A stretch of DNA of 64,000 bases from Cellulosimicrobium cellulans (GCF_007679345.1 NZ_VEGH01000002.1:62001-126000), one strand, 5' to 3'. Shown: positions 51,957 through 60,846, counted from the first letter of the stretch. Program-made: numbers and translations. Notes: generated by a model not told the origin, from the sequence alone.

Positions 51957-54356
51957 TCAACGAGGGCGTGACGTATTTCCGCCCCCGCCGCCCTCGTCCG
52001 GACCGCGCCGTGCGCCCGCCCGCCGGAGCAGCGCCGCCGTGACCCGGCGCAGCAGCACGCCGACCAGCGCGGCGGGCACCGCGACCGCCCAGACCCGCGC
52101 GTCGGTGGGGTCGAGGACGAACAGCCGCTGGCCCAGGGGCGTGCCCACGGCGAGGGCCATGCCCAGCACCATCGCCGCGACCAGGCCCACCTTCCAGGGC
52201 CGCAGCGGCCGGGCCACCTCGACCAGCACGTCGAACGCGGTGAGCACGAGCGCGAGGAACGCGGCGGTGGCGGCCCGGACGTGTGCGTCCTGGCCGTCGC
52301 CCACCACCGCCCGCGCCACCGCGTAGGCGCCGTAGGCCGCGGCGGCGACCGCGACGCCGCCGGGCACGGCGGAGGTGAGCACCCGGCGGACGAACCCGGG
52401 ACGGGCCGGCTCCTCGTTCGGGGCGAGGCCGAGGACGGTCGCGGGGATGCCGATCGTGAACCAGGCGATCAGCGTCACGTGCCGGGGCAGCAGCGGGAAC
52501 GGGACCGTGGTGACCGCGACGACCAGCGCCAGCAGGATCGAGTAGACGGTCTTGGACAGGAACAGCGTCGCGACCCGCTCGATGTTGGCGATGACCCGGC
52601 GACCCTCGGCCACGACGTGCGGCAGCGTGGCGAAGTCGCTGTCCAGCAGCACGATGCGTGCGACCGCGCGGGCCGCCGGGCTGCCGTTGCCCATCGCCAC
52701 GCCCACGTCGGCGTCCTTGAGCGCCAGGACGTCGTTCACGCCGTCCCCGGTCATCGCGACGGTGTGCCCGCGGGCGGTCAGCGCCCGCACCAGGCCGCGC
52801 TTCTGCTCCGGCGCGACCCGCCCCAGCACCACCGCGGACTCCGCCGCGTCCGCGAGCGCCGCCGGCTCCTCGGGCAGGTCGCGCGCGTCCAGCACGGCGC
52901 CGGCGGGGAGCCCCACCTGCCCGGCCACCGCGGCGACCGCGTTCGGGGCGTCGCCGGAGACGACCTTGACCGCGACGTGCTGCCGCGCGAAGTACGCCAG
53001 CGTGCCCGCGGCCTCGGGCCGGATCCGCTGGTCCAGCACCACCAGGGCCGCCGCGGTCCGGCCCGCGGGCAGCGCCGCCGCGTCGAGGGGGCCGTCCAGC
53101 TCGGCGAGCGCCAGCACCCGGCGGCCCTGCGCGGCCTCCGCGGCGACCCGGTCGAGCGCCGGGTGCCCGGGCAGCAGCAGCACGTCCGGGGCGCCCAGCG
53201 CCCAGGCCCGGCCGTCGCCGGTCCGCACGCCCGCCCACCGTCGGGCGGAGGAGAACGGCACGGCGTCGGCCGCGGGGGGCCCGGGGCGGTCCCCCACGTG
53301 CTCGATCACCGCGCGCAGGCTGGCGTTCGGCCGCTCCTCGGCGGCGCCGAGCGCGGCGAGCACGGCCGCCACCTGCCCCTCGTCCAGCGCCGGGTCCAGC
53401 ACCTCGACGGCCCGGACGCGCATCCCGTCCTCGGTCAGGGTGCCGGTCTTGTCGAAGCACACCACGTCGACCCGGGCGAGCGCCTCCATGGCCGGCAGGT
53501 CCTGGACCAGGCACTGCCGCCGGCCGAGCCGGATCACGCCGACCGCCATGGCGACGCTCGTCATCAGCACGAGCCCCTCGGGCACCATCGGCACCACGGC
53601 GGCCACCATGCCGCGCAGCGCGTCGCTCGGGGCCTGGTCGTTGATCCACAGCTGGTTGACCACGGTGAGCGCCGCCACCGGCACCAGCGCCCAGGTGATG
53701 TACCGCAGGATGCGGTCGATGCCGGCGCGCAGGTCCGACGACGGCTTCTTGAACGCCGACGCCTCCCTCGCGAGCCGCGCGGCGTACGCGTCCTCCCCGA
53801 CCAGGCTCGCGCGGAGCACCCCCGACCCGGCGACGACGACGCTGCCGGACAGCAGCCGGTCGCCGGGCGCGGGCAGCACCGGCTCGGACTCGCCGGTGAG
53901 CAGCGACTCGTCGACCTCCAGGCCCGCGGTGCCGACGAGCTCGCCGTCGACGGGCACCTGGTCCCCCGCGGCGAGCCGGACCAGGTCGTCGACGACCAGC
54001 TCCGCGGGGTCGAGCTCGGCCACGCCCTCGGCGCGCTGCACGGTCACCGGCGACCGGTTGAGCAGCGCGAGCCGGTCGAGGGTCCGCTTCGCGCGGATCT
54101 CCTGGACCATGCCGGCGGCGCTGTTCACGACGATGAGCAGGCCGAACAGGCCGTCGAGCAGGTGGCCCGTGCTCAGCACCACGAGGAACAGCACCAGGTA
54201 GATCGCGTTGACCCGCGTCAGGGTGTTGCTGCGCACGATCTCCGCGAGGCTGCGGCTCGTGCCGGTCTCGACGCGGTTGACGTCGCCCCGGGCGACGCGC
54301 TCGTCCACCTCGTCGCGCGTCAGCCCGCCGAGCGCCACGGCCTCCTGGTGCACCAT
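51957..54356 (-). CDS. Cation-transporting P-type ATPase, CtpE-like
   Basis: Membrane pump of 799 residues. The phosphorylated Asp302 lies in VVCFDKTGTLTEDG; actuator TGES in DESLLTGESEPV; GDGVNDVLALKDADVG is the hinge. No N-terminal metal-binding domain. The segment VPMVPEGLVLMTSVAMAVGVIRLGRR matches mycobacterial CtpE, a Ca2+ uptake ATPase of 797 residues, both in sequence pattern and length. ATG at 54356 has TACCGT seven bases upstream; an earlier frame to 54404 is less likely. Reads in the same direction as the YihY gene. Confidence 0.85.
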   Translation of the reverse strand: MVHQEAVALGGLTRDEVDERVARGDVNRVETGTSRSLAEIVRSNTLTRVNAIYLVLFLVVLSTGHLLDGLFGLLIVVNSAAGMVQEIRAKRTLDRLALLNRSPVTVQRAEGVAELDPAELVVDDLVRLAAGDQVPVDGELVGTAGLEVDESLLTGESEPVLPAPGDRLLSGSVVVAGSGVLRASLVGEDAYAARLAREASAFKKPSSDLRAGIDRILRYITWALVPVAALTVVNQLWINDQAPSDALRGMVAAVVPMVPEGLVLMTSVAMAVGVIRLGRRQCLVQDLPAMEALARVDVVCFDKTGTLTEDGMRVRAVEVLDPALDEGQVAAVLAALGAAEERPNASLRAVIEHVGDRPGPPAADAVPFSSARRWAGVRTGDGRAWALGAPDVLLLPGHPALDRVAAEAAQGRRVLALAELDGPLDAAALPAGRTAAALVVLDQRIRPEAAGTLAYFARQHVAVKVVSGDAPNAVAAVAGQVGLPAGAVLDARDLPEEPAALADAAESAVVLGRVAPEQKRGLVRALTARGHTVAMTGDGVNDVLALKDADVGVAMGNGSPAARAVARIVLLDSDFATLPHVVAEGRRVIANIERVATLFLSKTVYSILLALVVAVTTVPFPLLPRHVTLIAWFTIGIPATVLGLAPNEEPARPGFVRRVLTSAVPGGVAVAAAAYGAYAVARAVVGDGQDAHVRAATAAFLALVLTAFDVLVEVARPLRPWKVGLVAAMVLGMALAVGTPLGQRLFVLDPTDARVWAVAVPAALVGVLLRRVTAALLRRAGARRGPDEGGGGGNTSRPR

Positions 54357-54363
54357 GCCCTCG

Positions 54364-54369
54364 ACGGTA
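54364..54369 (-). promoter_or_regulatory. -10 of the CtpE-like gene (leaderless)
   Basis: TACCGT on the minus strand, seven bases before the ATG, inside the 50-nt gap after the YihY gene. Confidence 0.5.
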
Positions 54370-54406
54370 GCGGTGCCCGCGGGCGTCTCGGCGCCGTCGC
54401 GCACCG

Positions 54407-55687
54407 CTACTCAGCACGCGTGGCGGGACCCGCGGCCGCCGGGCCCGCACGCCGCGCCCGCGGCCGGGCGGCGTCCACCTCCGCGTTGAGCACGCCGCCG
54501 AGCAGCACGGCGATGCTCGACAGCCAGATCCACAGCGCGCCCGCGAGCACCAGGCCGAGCATCTGCGCCGCCGCCTGCACGACGGCCGCGCTGCCCGCGT
54601 CGGCGCCCGGCGTCTCGGGCACCGCCACGCCCACGTACGCGACGAACCCGGCCGAGACCAGCAGCACCCCGAGCGTCCCGACCACCGCCCCCGGCAGGCA
54701 CCGTCGCCAGGTGCTCACGACGTTCGGCGCGTACCGGTAGAGCAGGACCAGGAACGTGCCGCCGAGCGCGAGCACCGCCGGCCAGCGGAGCACCGACCAC
54801 GCGGCGCGGAACGCGTCCCCGAGCCCCAGGCGCGCCGCCAGGACGTCGCCCCCGCCGAGCAGGGGCCCCACCACGACCAGCAGCAGCACCGCCACCAGGG
54901 TGACCAGCGCGCCGATCGTGAACCCGAACCCGAGCAGGTACTGCGTCACGACGTTCTGCCGGGAGGTCACCCGGTACGCGTCGTCGAGCGCACGCACCGC
55001 CGCCCGGAACATGCGGCTGGCGAGGTACAGCGTGACCACGAGCGCCCCCAGCGCGAACCCGCCGCGCTCCTCGTCCAGCAGGCCGTCGACCAACGGGGCG
55101 AGCACGTCGCCGGCCACCTGCTGCGCGAAGACCGTCGCGAGCCCGTCCACGACGGTCGTGCGGATCTCCTCCACCTGCGCGTCGCCGAGCAGCGGCCGGA
55201 GGTACCCGAGGCTGGCGCCGAGCGCGGTCGCGATCGGCACCAGCGAGATCAGGGCGTAGTAGGTCATCTCGGCGGCGAGACCGGTGATCCGCACCTCCCC
55301 CGCCCGCACGACGGAGCGCACGCCGATCGCCGTGACGTCCCAGCCGCGCACCGTCCCCGGGTGCCGGTCGGCCAGCCGGACGGCCCGCTCCGCGAGGGTC
55401 GGCCCGCCCGCGTGCCGCGCACGGCGCCGGGCCAGCGGCGGCCGCAGGGCGCCGACCACCCAGCCGGCCGCGGCGATCGCCAGCGCCCCCGCGACCGCCG
55501 CGGCGGCGCCGCACAGCACGGCGCGTCCGGCCCCGGTGCCCACCGGCGCCAGCGCGATGCCCGCCACGCCCGCGGCGGTCCAGGCCAGGATCGTCGTCGC
55601 CGGGACGGGCAGCCGGTCCCGCACCCACGCGAGCCGCCGCGCCAGCACCGCCACGGCGAGGCCGACGAGCACGAGGACGAGGAGCAC
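54407..55687 (-). CDS. YihY/BrkB-type membrane protein
   Basis: Membrane protein of 426 residues of the YihY/virulence factor BrkB family. Two N-terminal helices and a 60-residue basic loop precede the family core (EMTYYALISLVPIATALGASLGYL, FTIGALVTLVAVLLLVVVG, YRYAPNVVSTWRRCLPGAVVG). Function is unsettled; once mislabelled RNase BN. GTG at 55687, just 3 nt after the TGA of a 10-codon ORF in the same frame. It is followed by the CtpE-like gene. Confidence 0.82.
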   Translation of the reverse strand: MLLVLVLVGLAVAVLARRLAWVRDRLPVPATTILAWTAAGVAGIALAPVGTGAGRAVLCGAAAAVAGALAIAAAGWVVGALRPPLARRRARHAGGPTLAERAVRLADRHPGTVRGWDVTAIGVRSVVRAGEVRITGLAAEMTYYALISLVPIATALGASLGYLRPLLGDAQVEEIRTTVVDGLATVFAQQVAGDVLAPLVDGLLDEERGGFALGALVVTLYLASRMFRAAVRALDDAYRVTSRQNVVTQYLLGFGFTIGALVTLVAVLLLVVVGPLLGGGDVLAARLGLGDAFRAAWSVLRWPAVLALGGTFLVLLYRYAPNVVSTWRRCLPGAVVGTLGVLLVSAGFVAYVGVAVPETPGADAGSAAVVQAAAQMLGLVLAGALWIWLSSIAVLLGGVLNAEVDAARPRARRAGPAAAGPATRAE

Positions 55688-55690
55688 GGC

Positions 55691-55723
55691 TCAGGCCCGG
55701 GCGACCGGCGCGGGAGTCGTCAT
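55691..55723 (-). CDS. Ten-codon ORF in frame with the YihY gene, ended by TGA
   Basis: ATG at 55723 with TAGGGT seven bases upstream (leaderless layout) encodes MTTPAPVARA then TGA at 55693-55691, followed by GCC and the GTG start of the YihY gene in the same frame. Either a natural mini-ORF with restart at the GTG, or a nonsense change or sequencing error that shortened the YihY protein by 12 residues. Confidence 0.4.
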   Translation of the reverse strand: MTTPAPVARA

Positions 55724-55730
55724 GCGCCCG

Positions 55731-55736
55731 ACCCTA
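55731..55736 (-). promoter_or_regulatory. -10 upstream of the mini-ORF/YihY gene
   Basis: TAGGGT on the minus strand, seven bases before the ATG at 55723. Confidence 0.45.
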
Positions 55737-55770
55737 CGGTGCCCGGCGCCCCGCCACCGGGGCGTCCCGG

Positions 55771-56391
55771 CTACCGCAGCAGGCGGCCGTACTGGTCCCG
55801 GCCCCCGGTCGTCAGCAGCACGATGCCGTCGACGACGGCCCACAGCCAGACGGCAGGGGCGACGACGAACCCGATGAGCACGACCATCAGGACGCAGCCG
55901 AGGAAGAACCCGAGCAGCTGCGCCAGGCCGATGCCGATCTGCCCGGCGTAGAGCCGGCCGACGCCGCAGACACCGACCAGCGGCAGGAGCAGCTGCAGCA
56001 GACCCGCGGTCGTCTTCGACTTGTCGGACCAGGCGAGGCCGGTGAGCGGGTCGACGCCGTACGCCACCGGGTAGGCGGACGCGTACCCCGGGGCGGCGTA
56101 CGGGGCGACCGCGTACCCGGGTGCGGCGTAGCCTGCCGGGTAGGCCTCGGGCTGCTGGGCCGGGTAGGGCTGCTCGGCGGAGGTGCCGGCGTACGGGGCG
56201 GCGGCGGAGGGGTCGCCGTACGGGGCGGCGGCGTACGGATCGGTGTACGGCTGCCCCGGGTACGGGTCGGCGGAGGGGGCGGCCGGGTAGGCGTCCGGCT
56301 GCCCGGCGTCCGGCCCGTACGGGGACGGCCCGGGCGCGGTCCCTCCGGGCTGCGGGTCGCCAGGGGCAGCTGTCGGGTGCTCGTCGCTCAT
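55771..56391 (-). CDS. TM2-domain protein with Tyr/Pro/Ala-rich N-terminus
   Basis: Protein of 206 residues. The first 120 are a low-complexity Pro/Tyr/Ala/Gly tail with PY repeats (YPGQPYTDPYAAAPYGDP). The rest is a TM2 domain: KTTAGLLQLLLPLVGVCGVGRLYAG, a second helix, then WLWAVVDGIVLLTTGGRD. Cytoplasmic tail and two membrane helices. Role unknown. ATG has TAGGGT six bases upstream. Confidence 0.82.
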   Translation of the reverse strand: MSDEHPTAAPGDPQPGGTAPGPSPYGPDAGQPDAYPAAPSADPYPGQPYTDPYAAAPYGDPSAAAPYAGTSAEQPYPAQQPEAYPAGYAAPGYAVAPYAAPGYASAYPVAYGVDPLTGLAWSDKSKTTAGLLQLLLPLVGVCGVGRLYAGQIGIGLAQLLGFFLGCVLMVVLIGFVVAPAVWLWAVVDGIVLLTTGGRDQYGRLLR

Positions 56392-56397
56392 GGCCGG

Positions 56398-56403
56398 ACC
56401 CTA
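56398..56403 (-). promoter_or_regulatory. -10 of the TM2 gene (leaderless)
   Basis: TAGGGT on the minus strand, six bases before the ATG at 56391. Confidence 0.5.
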
Positions 56404-56461
56404 GCGCGACGGCGCCGGCACCCCGGTCCAGCAAGCCGCGGGACGCGAGCGGGGCTCGGCG

Positions 56462-57046
56462 TCAGGACGCGGTCGAGTCGAAGCCGGTCGGGCGCACGAC
56501 GCGCGCCGGCACCCCGGCGACGACGACGTCCGGCGGCACGTCCCTCGTGACGACGGCACCCGCGCCGACCACCGCCCCGTCGCCGATCGTGACGCCGGGG
56601 ACGACCGTGACCGAGGCGCCGATCCACACCCGACGGCCGATGACCACCGGTGCGGGTGTCATGTCGGCGCGCCGGGCCGGGTCGAGGGCGTGGTTCAGGG
56701 TGGTCAGCGTCGTGCCGTGGCCGATCAGCGTGTCGTCTCCGATCCGGATGCCGCCGGTGTCCTGGAGCCGGCAGCCCTGGTTGACGAAGACCCGGGCGCC
56801 CAGCACCAGGTTCTTGCCGAACTCGGTGGAGAACGGCGGGAACAGCGTGACGGACGCGTCGACCGGTCGGCCGGTGAGCCGGGACAGCAGGTCGCGGACC
56901 TCGTCCGGAGTCCGGTACCCGGCGTTCAGCTCGGCGACCGTCCGGAGGGCCTCCTGCGCGGCGTCGTGCATGAAGGCGTGCTCCGCGGAGCCGCCGACGA
57001 TCGTCCGGCCGGCGTCGACGTGCGCGAGGAAGTCGGCGAGGTTCAC
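56462..57046 (-). CDS. Sugar O-acetyltransferase (maltose/galactoside type)
   Basis: Left-handed beta-helix acetyltransferase of 194 residues (LacA/Maa family). N-terminal cap HAFMHDAAQEALRTVAELNAGY, then hexapeptide repeats (VFVNQGCRLQDTGGIRIGDDT, catalytic His in LNHALDP, VWIGASVTVVPGVTIGDGAVVGAGAVVT). Acetylates a sugar with acetyl-CoA. The GTG overlaps the dehydrogenase stop by 4 nt, so the two form an operon. Confidence 0.88.
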   Translation of the reverse strand: MNLADFLAHVDAGRTIVGGSAEHAFMHDAAQEALRTVAELNAGYRTPDEVRDLLSRLTGRPVDASVTLFPPFSTEFGKNLVLGARVFVNQGCRLQDTGGIRIGDDTLIGHGTTLTTLNHALDPARRADMTPAPVVIGRRVWIGASVTVVPGVTIGDGAVVGAGAVVTRDVPPDVVVAGVPARVVRPTGFDSTAS

Positions 57047-58092
57047 GGGCGGAGCATGACCTTGAGCGCCTCGCGCGCGTCCATCGCCCGGTACGCGTCG
57101 GCGGCGTCGTCCAGCGGCACGGTGCGGTCGAACACCCGGCCCGGGTCGATCGTGCCGTCCAGGACCTGCGTGATCGCGTCCTCGAGGTAGGCGCGCACCG
57201 GGGCCGGGCCGCCGTTGAGCGTGATGTTGCGGCCGAACAGCGACCCGAACCCGACGGGCGCCTCCTCGTACTGCGGGACGCCGACGCGGGAGATCACGCC
57301 GCCGGCGCGCACGACACCGTAGGCCTGCTCGTAGGCCGGCATGTGGCCGACCGCCTCCAGCACGACGTGCGTGCCCTGCCCGTCCGTCAGGTCCCGGACG
57401 CGCGCGACGCCCTCCTCGCCGCGCTCGGCCACGACGTCGGTCGCGCCGAACTCGCGGCCCAGGTCGGTGCGGGCGGCGTGCCGGCCCATGAGGACGATCC
57501 GCTCGGCACCGAGCTGCCGCGCCGCGAGCACCGCCGACAGGCCGACCGCGCCGTCGCCGATGACCGTGACGGTCTTCCCGGCCTCGACGCGGCCCATGTG
57601 CGCGGCGTGGTAGCCGGTCAGGTACACGTCGGACAGGGTGAGCAGGGAGGCGAGCAGCGACTCGTCCGCGGCCGCGGGGTCGACGTCCGGGACCACCACG
57701 AGGCTGCCGTCGGCCAGCGGGATGCGGGACAGCTCGGCCTGCAGGCCGTCCGTCTGCGGGGTGGCGTAGAACCCGCCGTGCGGGCACGCGGTCTGGAAGC
57801 CGTCGCGGCAGATCGGGCAGGTGTTGTCGCTGAACGCGAACGGGGCGATGACGAAGTCGCCCTTCGTGACCGAGGTGACGGCCGCACCGGTCTCCTCGAC
57901 GACGCCGATCAGCTCGTGGCCCATCGACTGGCCGCGCTCGGAGGCGGGCATCGAGTGGTACGGGTGCAGGTCCGAGCCGCAGACGCACGCACGGACCGTG
58001 CGGACGATCGCGTCGGTGGGCTGCTGGATGACGGGCTCGGCGGTCTGCTCGACGCGGACGTCGCCCGCGCCGTACAGGAAGGTGGCACGCAT
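57043..58092 (-). CDS. Zinc-dependent alcohol dehydrogenase
   Basis: MDR enzyme of 349 residues with intact zinc sites: catalytic Cys in RACVCGSDLH, GHELIG with His-Glu, and structural Cys cluster CPICRDGFQTACPHGG (three Cys visible). Rossmann motif VIGDGAVGLSAVLAARQLGA. Oxidises an unknown alcohol with NAD(P). ATG follows GAAGGAG. First gene of a pair with the acetyltransferase. Confidence 0.9.
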   Translation of the reverse strand: MRATFLYGAGDVRVEQTAEPVIQQPTDAIVRTVRACVCGSDLHPYHSMPASERGQSMGHELIGVVEETGAAVTSVTKGDFVIAPFAFSDNTCPICRDGFQTACPHGGFYATPQTDGLQAELSRIPLADGSLVVVPDVDPAAADESLLASLLTLSDVYLTGYHAAHMGRVEAGKTVTVIGDGAVGLSAVLAARQLGAERIVLMGRHAARTDLGREFGATDVVAERGEEGVARVRDLTDGQGTHVVLEAVGHMPAYEQAYGVVRAGGVISRVGVPQYEEAPVGFGSLFGRNITLNGGPAPVRAYLEDAITQVLDGTIDPGRVFDRTVPLDDAADAYRAMDAREALKVMLRP

Positions 58093-58202
58093 CGGGTGGG
58101 GGATCTCCTTCTGGGGTGGATCGGGATGCCCCTCCACCCTGCCCCCTCGCGGGCCCGGTCTCACGCCGGGAGCGGGGCCCTGTCAGTACCCCTCTCGACG
58201 GG

Positions 58203-58832
58203 TCAGGCCGAGGCGACGACCTTCCACCCGGGCCCGGTGATCAGCAGCGCCTCGTCGTCGCACAGCGGCACCAGCTCGTGGTCCGAGCCGTACCGGTCGA
58301 GCGTCCGGCCGATCAGCTCCAGCGGGTACGGCGGCAGCTTGCCGTCCGCGTGCGGGACGACGACCGCGTCCGTCAGCCCGAGGCCGCGGCGGTCGGTCAG
58401 CCCCGGCGCCTCGGCGGGGTCGTCCATGAGCGTGGCCGGCTCGGCGCTGGGACCGGCGACGATCGACCCCGCGCTGGAGCCGATGTAGGGCAGCCCGCCG
58501 CGGACGCGCTCGGCGACCACCGCGTCGGCCCCGGACGACCGCAGGGCGTCGAGCAGGGCGAACGTGTTGCCGCCGGCGACGTAGAGGGCGTCGACGCCGT
58601 CGAGGGCGTCGGCGACCTCCCCTGTCGTCGCACCGGTGAGGCGGACGTCGACCACCGCGTGCCCGAGGCCGGCGACCCGGTCCCGCTCGGCCACCGCCCA
58701 GGGCGCGGCCGCGTCGGCGCGGGCCGCGTCGGGGACGTACCCGATGGTGAGCGGGCGGTCGGCGCGCGCGTGGTCGGCGAGGAAGGCGGGCACGGCGCCG
58801 TGGCCGAGCGAGAGCAGCAGCAGAGAGGGCAC
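58203..58832 (-). CDS. pepE: Peptidase E (S51), Asp-X dipeptidase
   Basis: Serine peptidase of 209 residues that splits dipeptides starting with Asp, or alpha-aspartyl peptides. The nucleophile elbow is GSSAGSIVA (G-x-S-A-G), with GGNTFALLDAL upstream and VVPHADGKLPPY after it. Cytoplasmic. The GTG has TACCGT seven bases upstream. Divergent from padR. Confidence 0.85.
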   Translation of the reverse strand: MPSLLLLSLGHGAVPAFLADHARADRPLTIGYVPDAARADAAAPWAVAERDRVAGLGHAVVDVRLTGATTGEVADALDGVDALYVAGGNTFALLDALRSSGADAVVAERVRGGLPYIGSSAGSIVAGPSAEPATLMDDPAEAPGLTDRRGLGLTDAVVVPHADGKLPPYPLELIGRTLDRYGSDHELVPLCDDEALLITGPGWKVVASA

Positions 58833-58839
58833 GGTCGCG

Positions 58840-58845
58840 ACGGTA
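58840..58845 (-). promoter_or_regulatory. -10 of pepE (leaderless)
   Basis: TACCGT on the minus strand, seven bases before the GTG start. Confidence 0.45.
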
Positions 58846-58889
58846 CGCGGTGCTGGCGCGGTGCGGCCGGGCGTCACTATGTTGCGTGC

Positions 58890-58916
58890 CGATCTAGTCA
58901 GCCGTACGATCTAGTC
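58890..58916 (+). promoter_or_regulatory. Direct repeat and leaderless promoter of padR
   Basis: CGATCTAGTC occurs at 58890-58899 and 58907-58916, 17 nt apart. The -10 TACGAT (58905-58910) overlaps the second copy and lies six bases before the GTG at 58917. Probable PadR autoregulatory site. Confidence 0.5.
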
Positions 58917-59279
58917 GTGACCGAGGACCGGGAGTGGCCGGGCGAGTGGCTCCGCGGAGTGCTGCCCCAGGCGGTGCTGCGCGTGCTCGACGACGGGCCC
59001 ACCTACGGGTACGCCGTCGCGACGCGGCTGGCGGAGGCCGGCATCGGCGACATCAAGGGCGGCACGCTCTACCCGCTGCTCGGGCGCCTGGAGGCCGCCG
59101 GCCACCTGACCGTCGAGTGGCGCGCCGGCGACGGCGGCCCGGGCCGCAAGTACTACGAGATCACCCCGGAGGGGCGCCGCCACCTGCACGACCTCGTGGG
59201 GCGCTGGCGGCGGTTCGCCGCGGTCGTGGACACCCACCTGACCGCACCGCCCCCCGGACGAGAGGACACCCGTGCCTGA
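58917..59279 (+). CDS. PadR-family regulator
   Basis: Winged-helix regulator of 120 residues (VLRVLDDGPTYGYAVATRLAEAGI; GGTLYPLLGRLEAAGHLTVEW; GPGRKYYEITPEGRRHL). Overlaps the next gene, whose product is a HAAS-type membrane protein, the common PadR/HAAS signalling pair. Effector unknown. Confidence 0.9.
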   Translation: MTEDREWPGEWLRGVLPQAVLRVLDDGPTYGYAVATRLAEAGIGDIKGGTLYPLLGRLEAAGHLTVEWRAGDGGPGRKYYEITPEGRRHLHDLVGRWRRFAAVVDTHLTAPPPGREDTRA

Positions 59280-60027
59280 GACCCACCGCCCGACCGACGC
59301 GCAGCGGATCGCCCCCGACGTCGACCCCCGCTGGGTGGAGGCGTTCGTCCTCGAGGCGCGGCTGCGCGACGTCCCGGGCGACCGCATCGGCGACGCGCTG
59401 GCCGAGGTCGGCACCCACTGCCGGGACAGCGGCGAGCCCGCGGACGTCGGCTTCGGCGACCCGACCGCCTACGCCCGCGCCGTCGCCGAGACGTTCCCCA
59501 CCCCGCGCCCCTCGTGGCTGCCGCACCTCGCGCCGCTGGTGGTCGAGATCGCCGGGATGGTCGTCGTGATCACCGCGGTGGGCGAGCTCGCCCGCGGCCG
59601 CGACGTGACCGTCACCTGGGGGCTGCTCGCCGTGCTCGCCGTGCTGGTCGCGGGGTGCGGGGTGGTGGGGCTGCTCGGCGACCGCCTCCTGGAGCTGGTC
59701 GTCCGGCGCCCGCTCGTCGCCGCGGTCGGCCTCGGCGCCGCCGCGACCGCCGTCCTCGTGCCCGCCGCCCTGCTGCTGCAGATCGACGCGCCGATCGCCG
59801 TCCTGCCCGCGCCGGTCGCCCTGGCCGGGGGCCTCCTGCTGCTGGCCGCGGGGATCGCGGCCGACGTGGCGCTCGCCCGCCGCGGGCGGACCGCCGACCC
59901 GGTCGTCGGCCCGGGCGAGCAGACGACCCCGCGCCGGGCCGCCCCGCTGCTGCCGCTCACGGTCCTGGCGTGGACCGCGATCGGGTGCGTCGTCGTCGGC
60001 GTCGTCGGCGCGACGTCGGGCGGCTGA
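59272..60027 (+). CDS. HAAS-domain membrane protein
   Basis: Protein of 251 residues: soluble N-terminal HAAS-like domain (WVEAFVLEARLRDVPGDRIGDALAEVGTHC) then about five membrane helices. PadR/HAAS pairs sense signals at the membrane. GTG with GAGAGGA upstream, 8-nt overlap with padR. Confidence 0.8.
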   Translation: MPETHRPTDAQRIAPDVDPRWVEAFVLEARLRDVPGDRIGDALAEVGTHCRDSGEPADVGFGDPTAYARAVAETFPTPRPSWLPHLAPLVVEIAGMVVVITAVGELARGRDVTVTWGLLAVLAVLVAGCGVVGLLGDRLLELVVRRPLVAAVGLGAAATAVLVPAALLLQIDAPIAVLPAPVALAGGLLLLAAGIAADVALARRGRTADPVVGPGEQTTPRRAAPLLPLTVLAWTAIGCVVVGVVGATSGG

Positions 60028-60096
60028 CCCCGCGAGGGAGGCGCGCGTCACCCCGCGCTCACCCGTCCGCGTCATCCCATGTCTCGTCGGCGGGCG

Positions 60097-60102
60097 GATA
60101 CT
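60097..60102 (+). promoter_or_regulatory. -10 of the DedA gene (leaderless)
   Basis: GATACT, six bases (GGACGG) before the GTG at 60109. Confidence 0.4.
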
Positions 60103-60108
60103 GGACGG

Positions 60109-60747
60109 GTGAACCTCCTCGACCCCGGCAGCCTCCTCACGGCGTTCGGGGTCGGCGGGATCTTCGTGATCCTGCTCCTCGAGACCGGCTTGCTCGTCGG
60201 GTTCCTGCTGCCGGGCGACACGCTGCTCCTGGCCGCAGGCGTCTTCGCCGCCGGACCCGACCCGCGCCTGCCCCTGGCCGGCGTGCTGCTCGCCGCGACC
60301 GCCGGCGCGCTGCTCGGCGCCCAGGGCGGCTACCTCCTCGGCCGCGCGGGCGGGCGGTGGGTCACCCGGACCTCCCCCGACGGGCGGCTGCACGCGGCGC
60401 TCGACCGCGCCGGCGCGATGGTCGAGCGGTACGGGACGGCGCGCACGATCGTCCTCGCGCGGTTCATCCCGGTCGTCCGCACCGTGATCAACCCGCTCGC
60501 CGGCATGACGCAGGTCCCGGCGCGCACGTTCACCGTGTGGCAGGTCGTCGGCGGCGCCGTGTGGGCGTGCGCGATCCCGCTGGCCGGCTGGGCGCTCGGC
60601 ACCCGGGTCCCCGGGCTCGAGCGCTACGTCACCGGGCTGGTGGTCGTGGCGGTCGGGCTCACCGCGGTGACGAGCCTGGTGCAGTGGCTCCGGACGCGCC
60701 GCCGGGCGGGCGTCGCGACGACGGACGACGTCGCGGGCGGGCGGTAG
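60109..60747 (+). CDS. DedA family (VTT domain) membrane protein
   Basis: Membrane protein of 212 residues with the DedA core: ETGLLVGFLLPGDTLLLAAG, AQGGYLLGRAGG, ARFIPVVRTVINPLAGM (the conserved FxRxxPxxR-like helix) and VWACAIPLAGWALG. DedA proteins act as lipid or proton-coupled flippases for undecaprenyl phosphate or phospholipids. GTG at 60109 with a leaderless layout. Confidence 0.9.
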   Translation: MNLLDPGSLLTAFGVGGIFVILLLETGLLVGFLLPGDTLLLAAGVFAAGPDPRLPLAGVLLAATAGALLGAQGGYLLGRAGGRWVTRTSPDGRLHAALDRAGAMVERYGTARTIVLARFIPVVRTVINPLAGMTQVPARTFTVWQVVGGAVWACAIPLAGWALGTRVPGLERYVTGLVVVAVGLTAVTSLVQWLRTRRRAGVATTDDVAGGR

Positions 60748-60846
60748 CACAGCCGACCGCCCGGGGGTCACGACCTTCGGGACCCGATCGCGCTTCCCGG
60801 GCCGGGAGACTCGACGGACCCGCCCCCGGACGTCAGGACGACCCGC

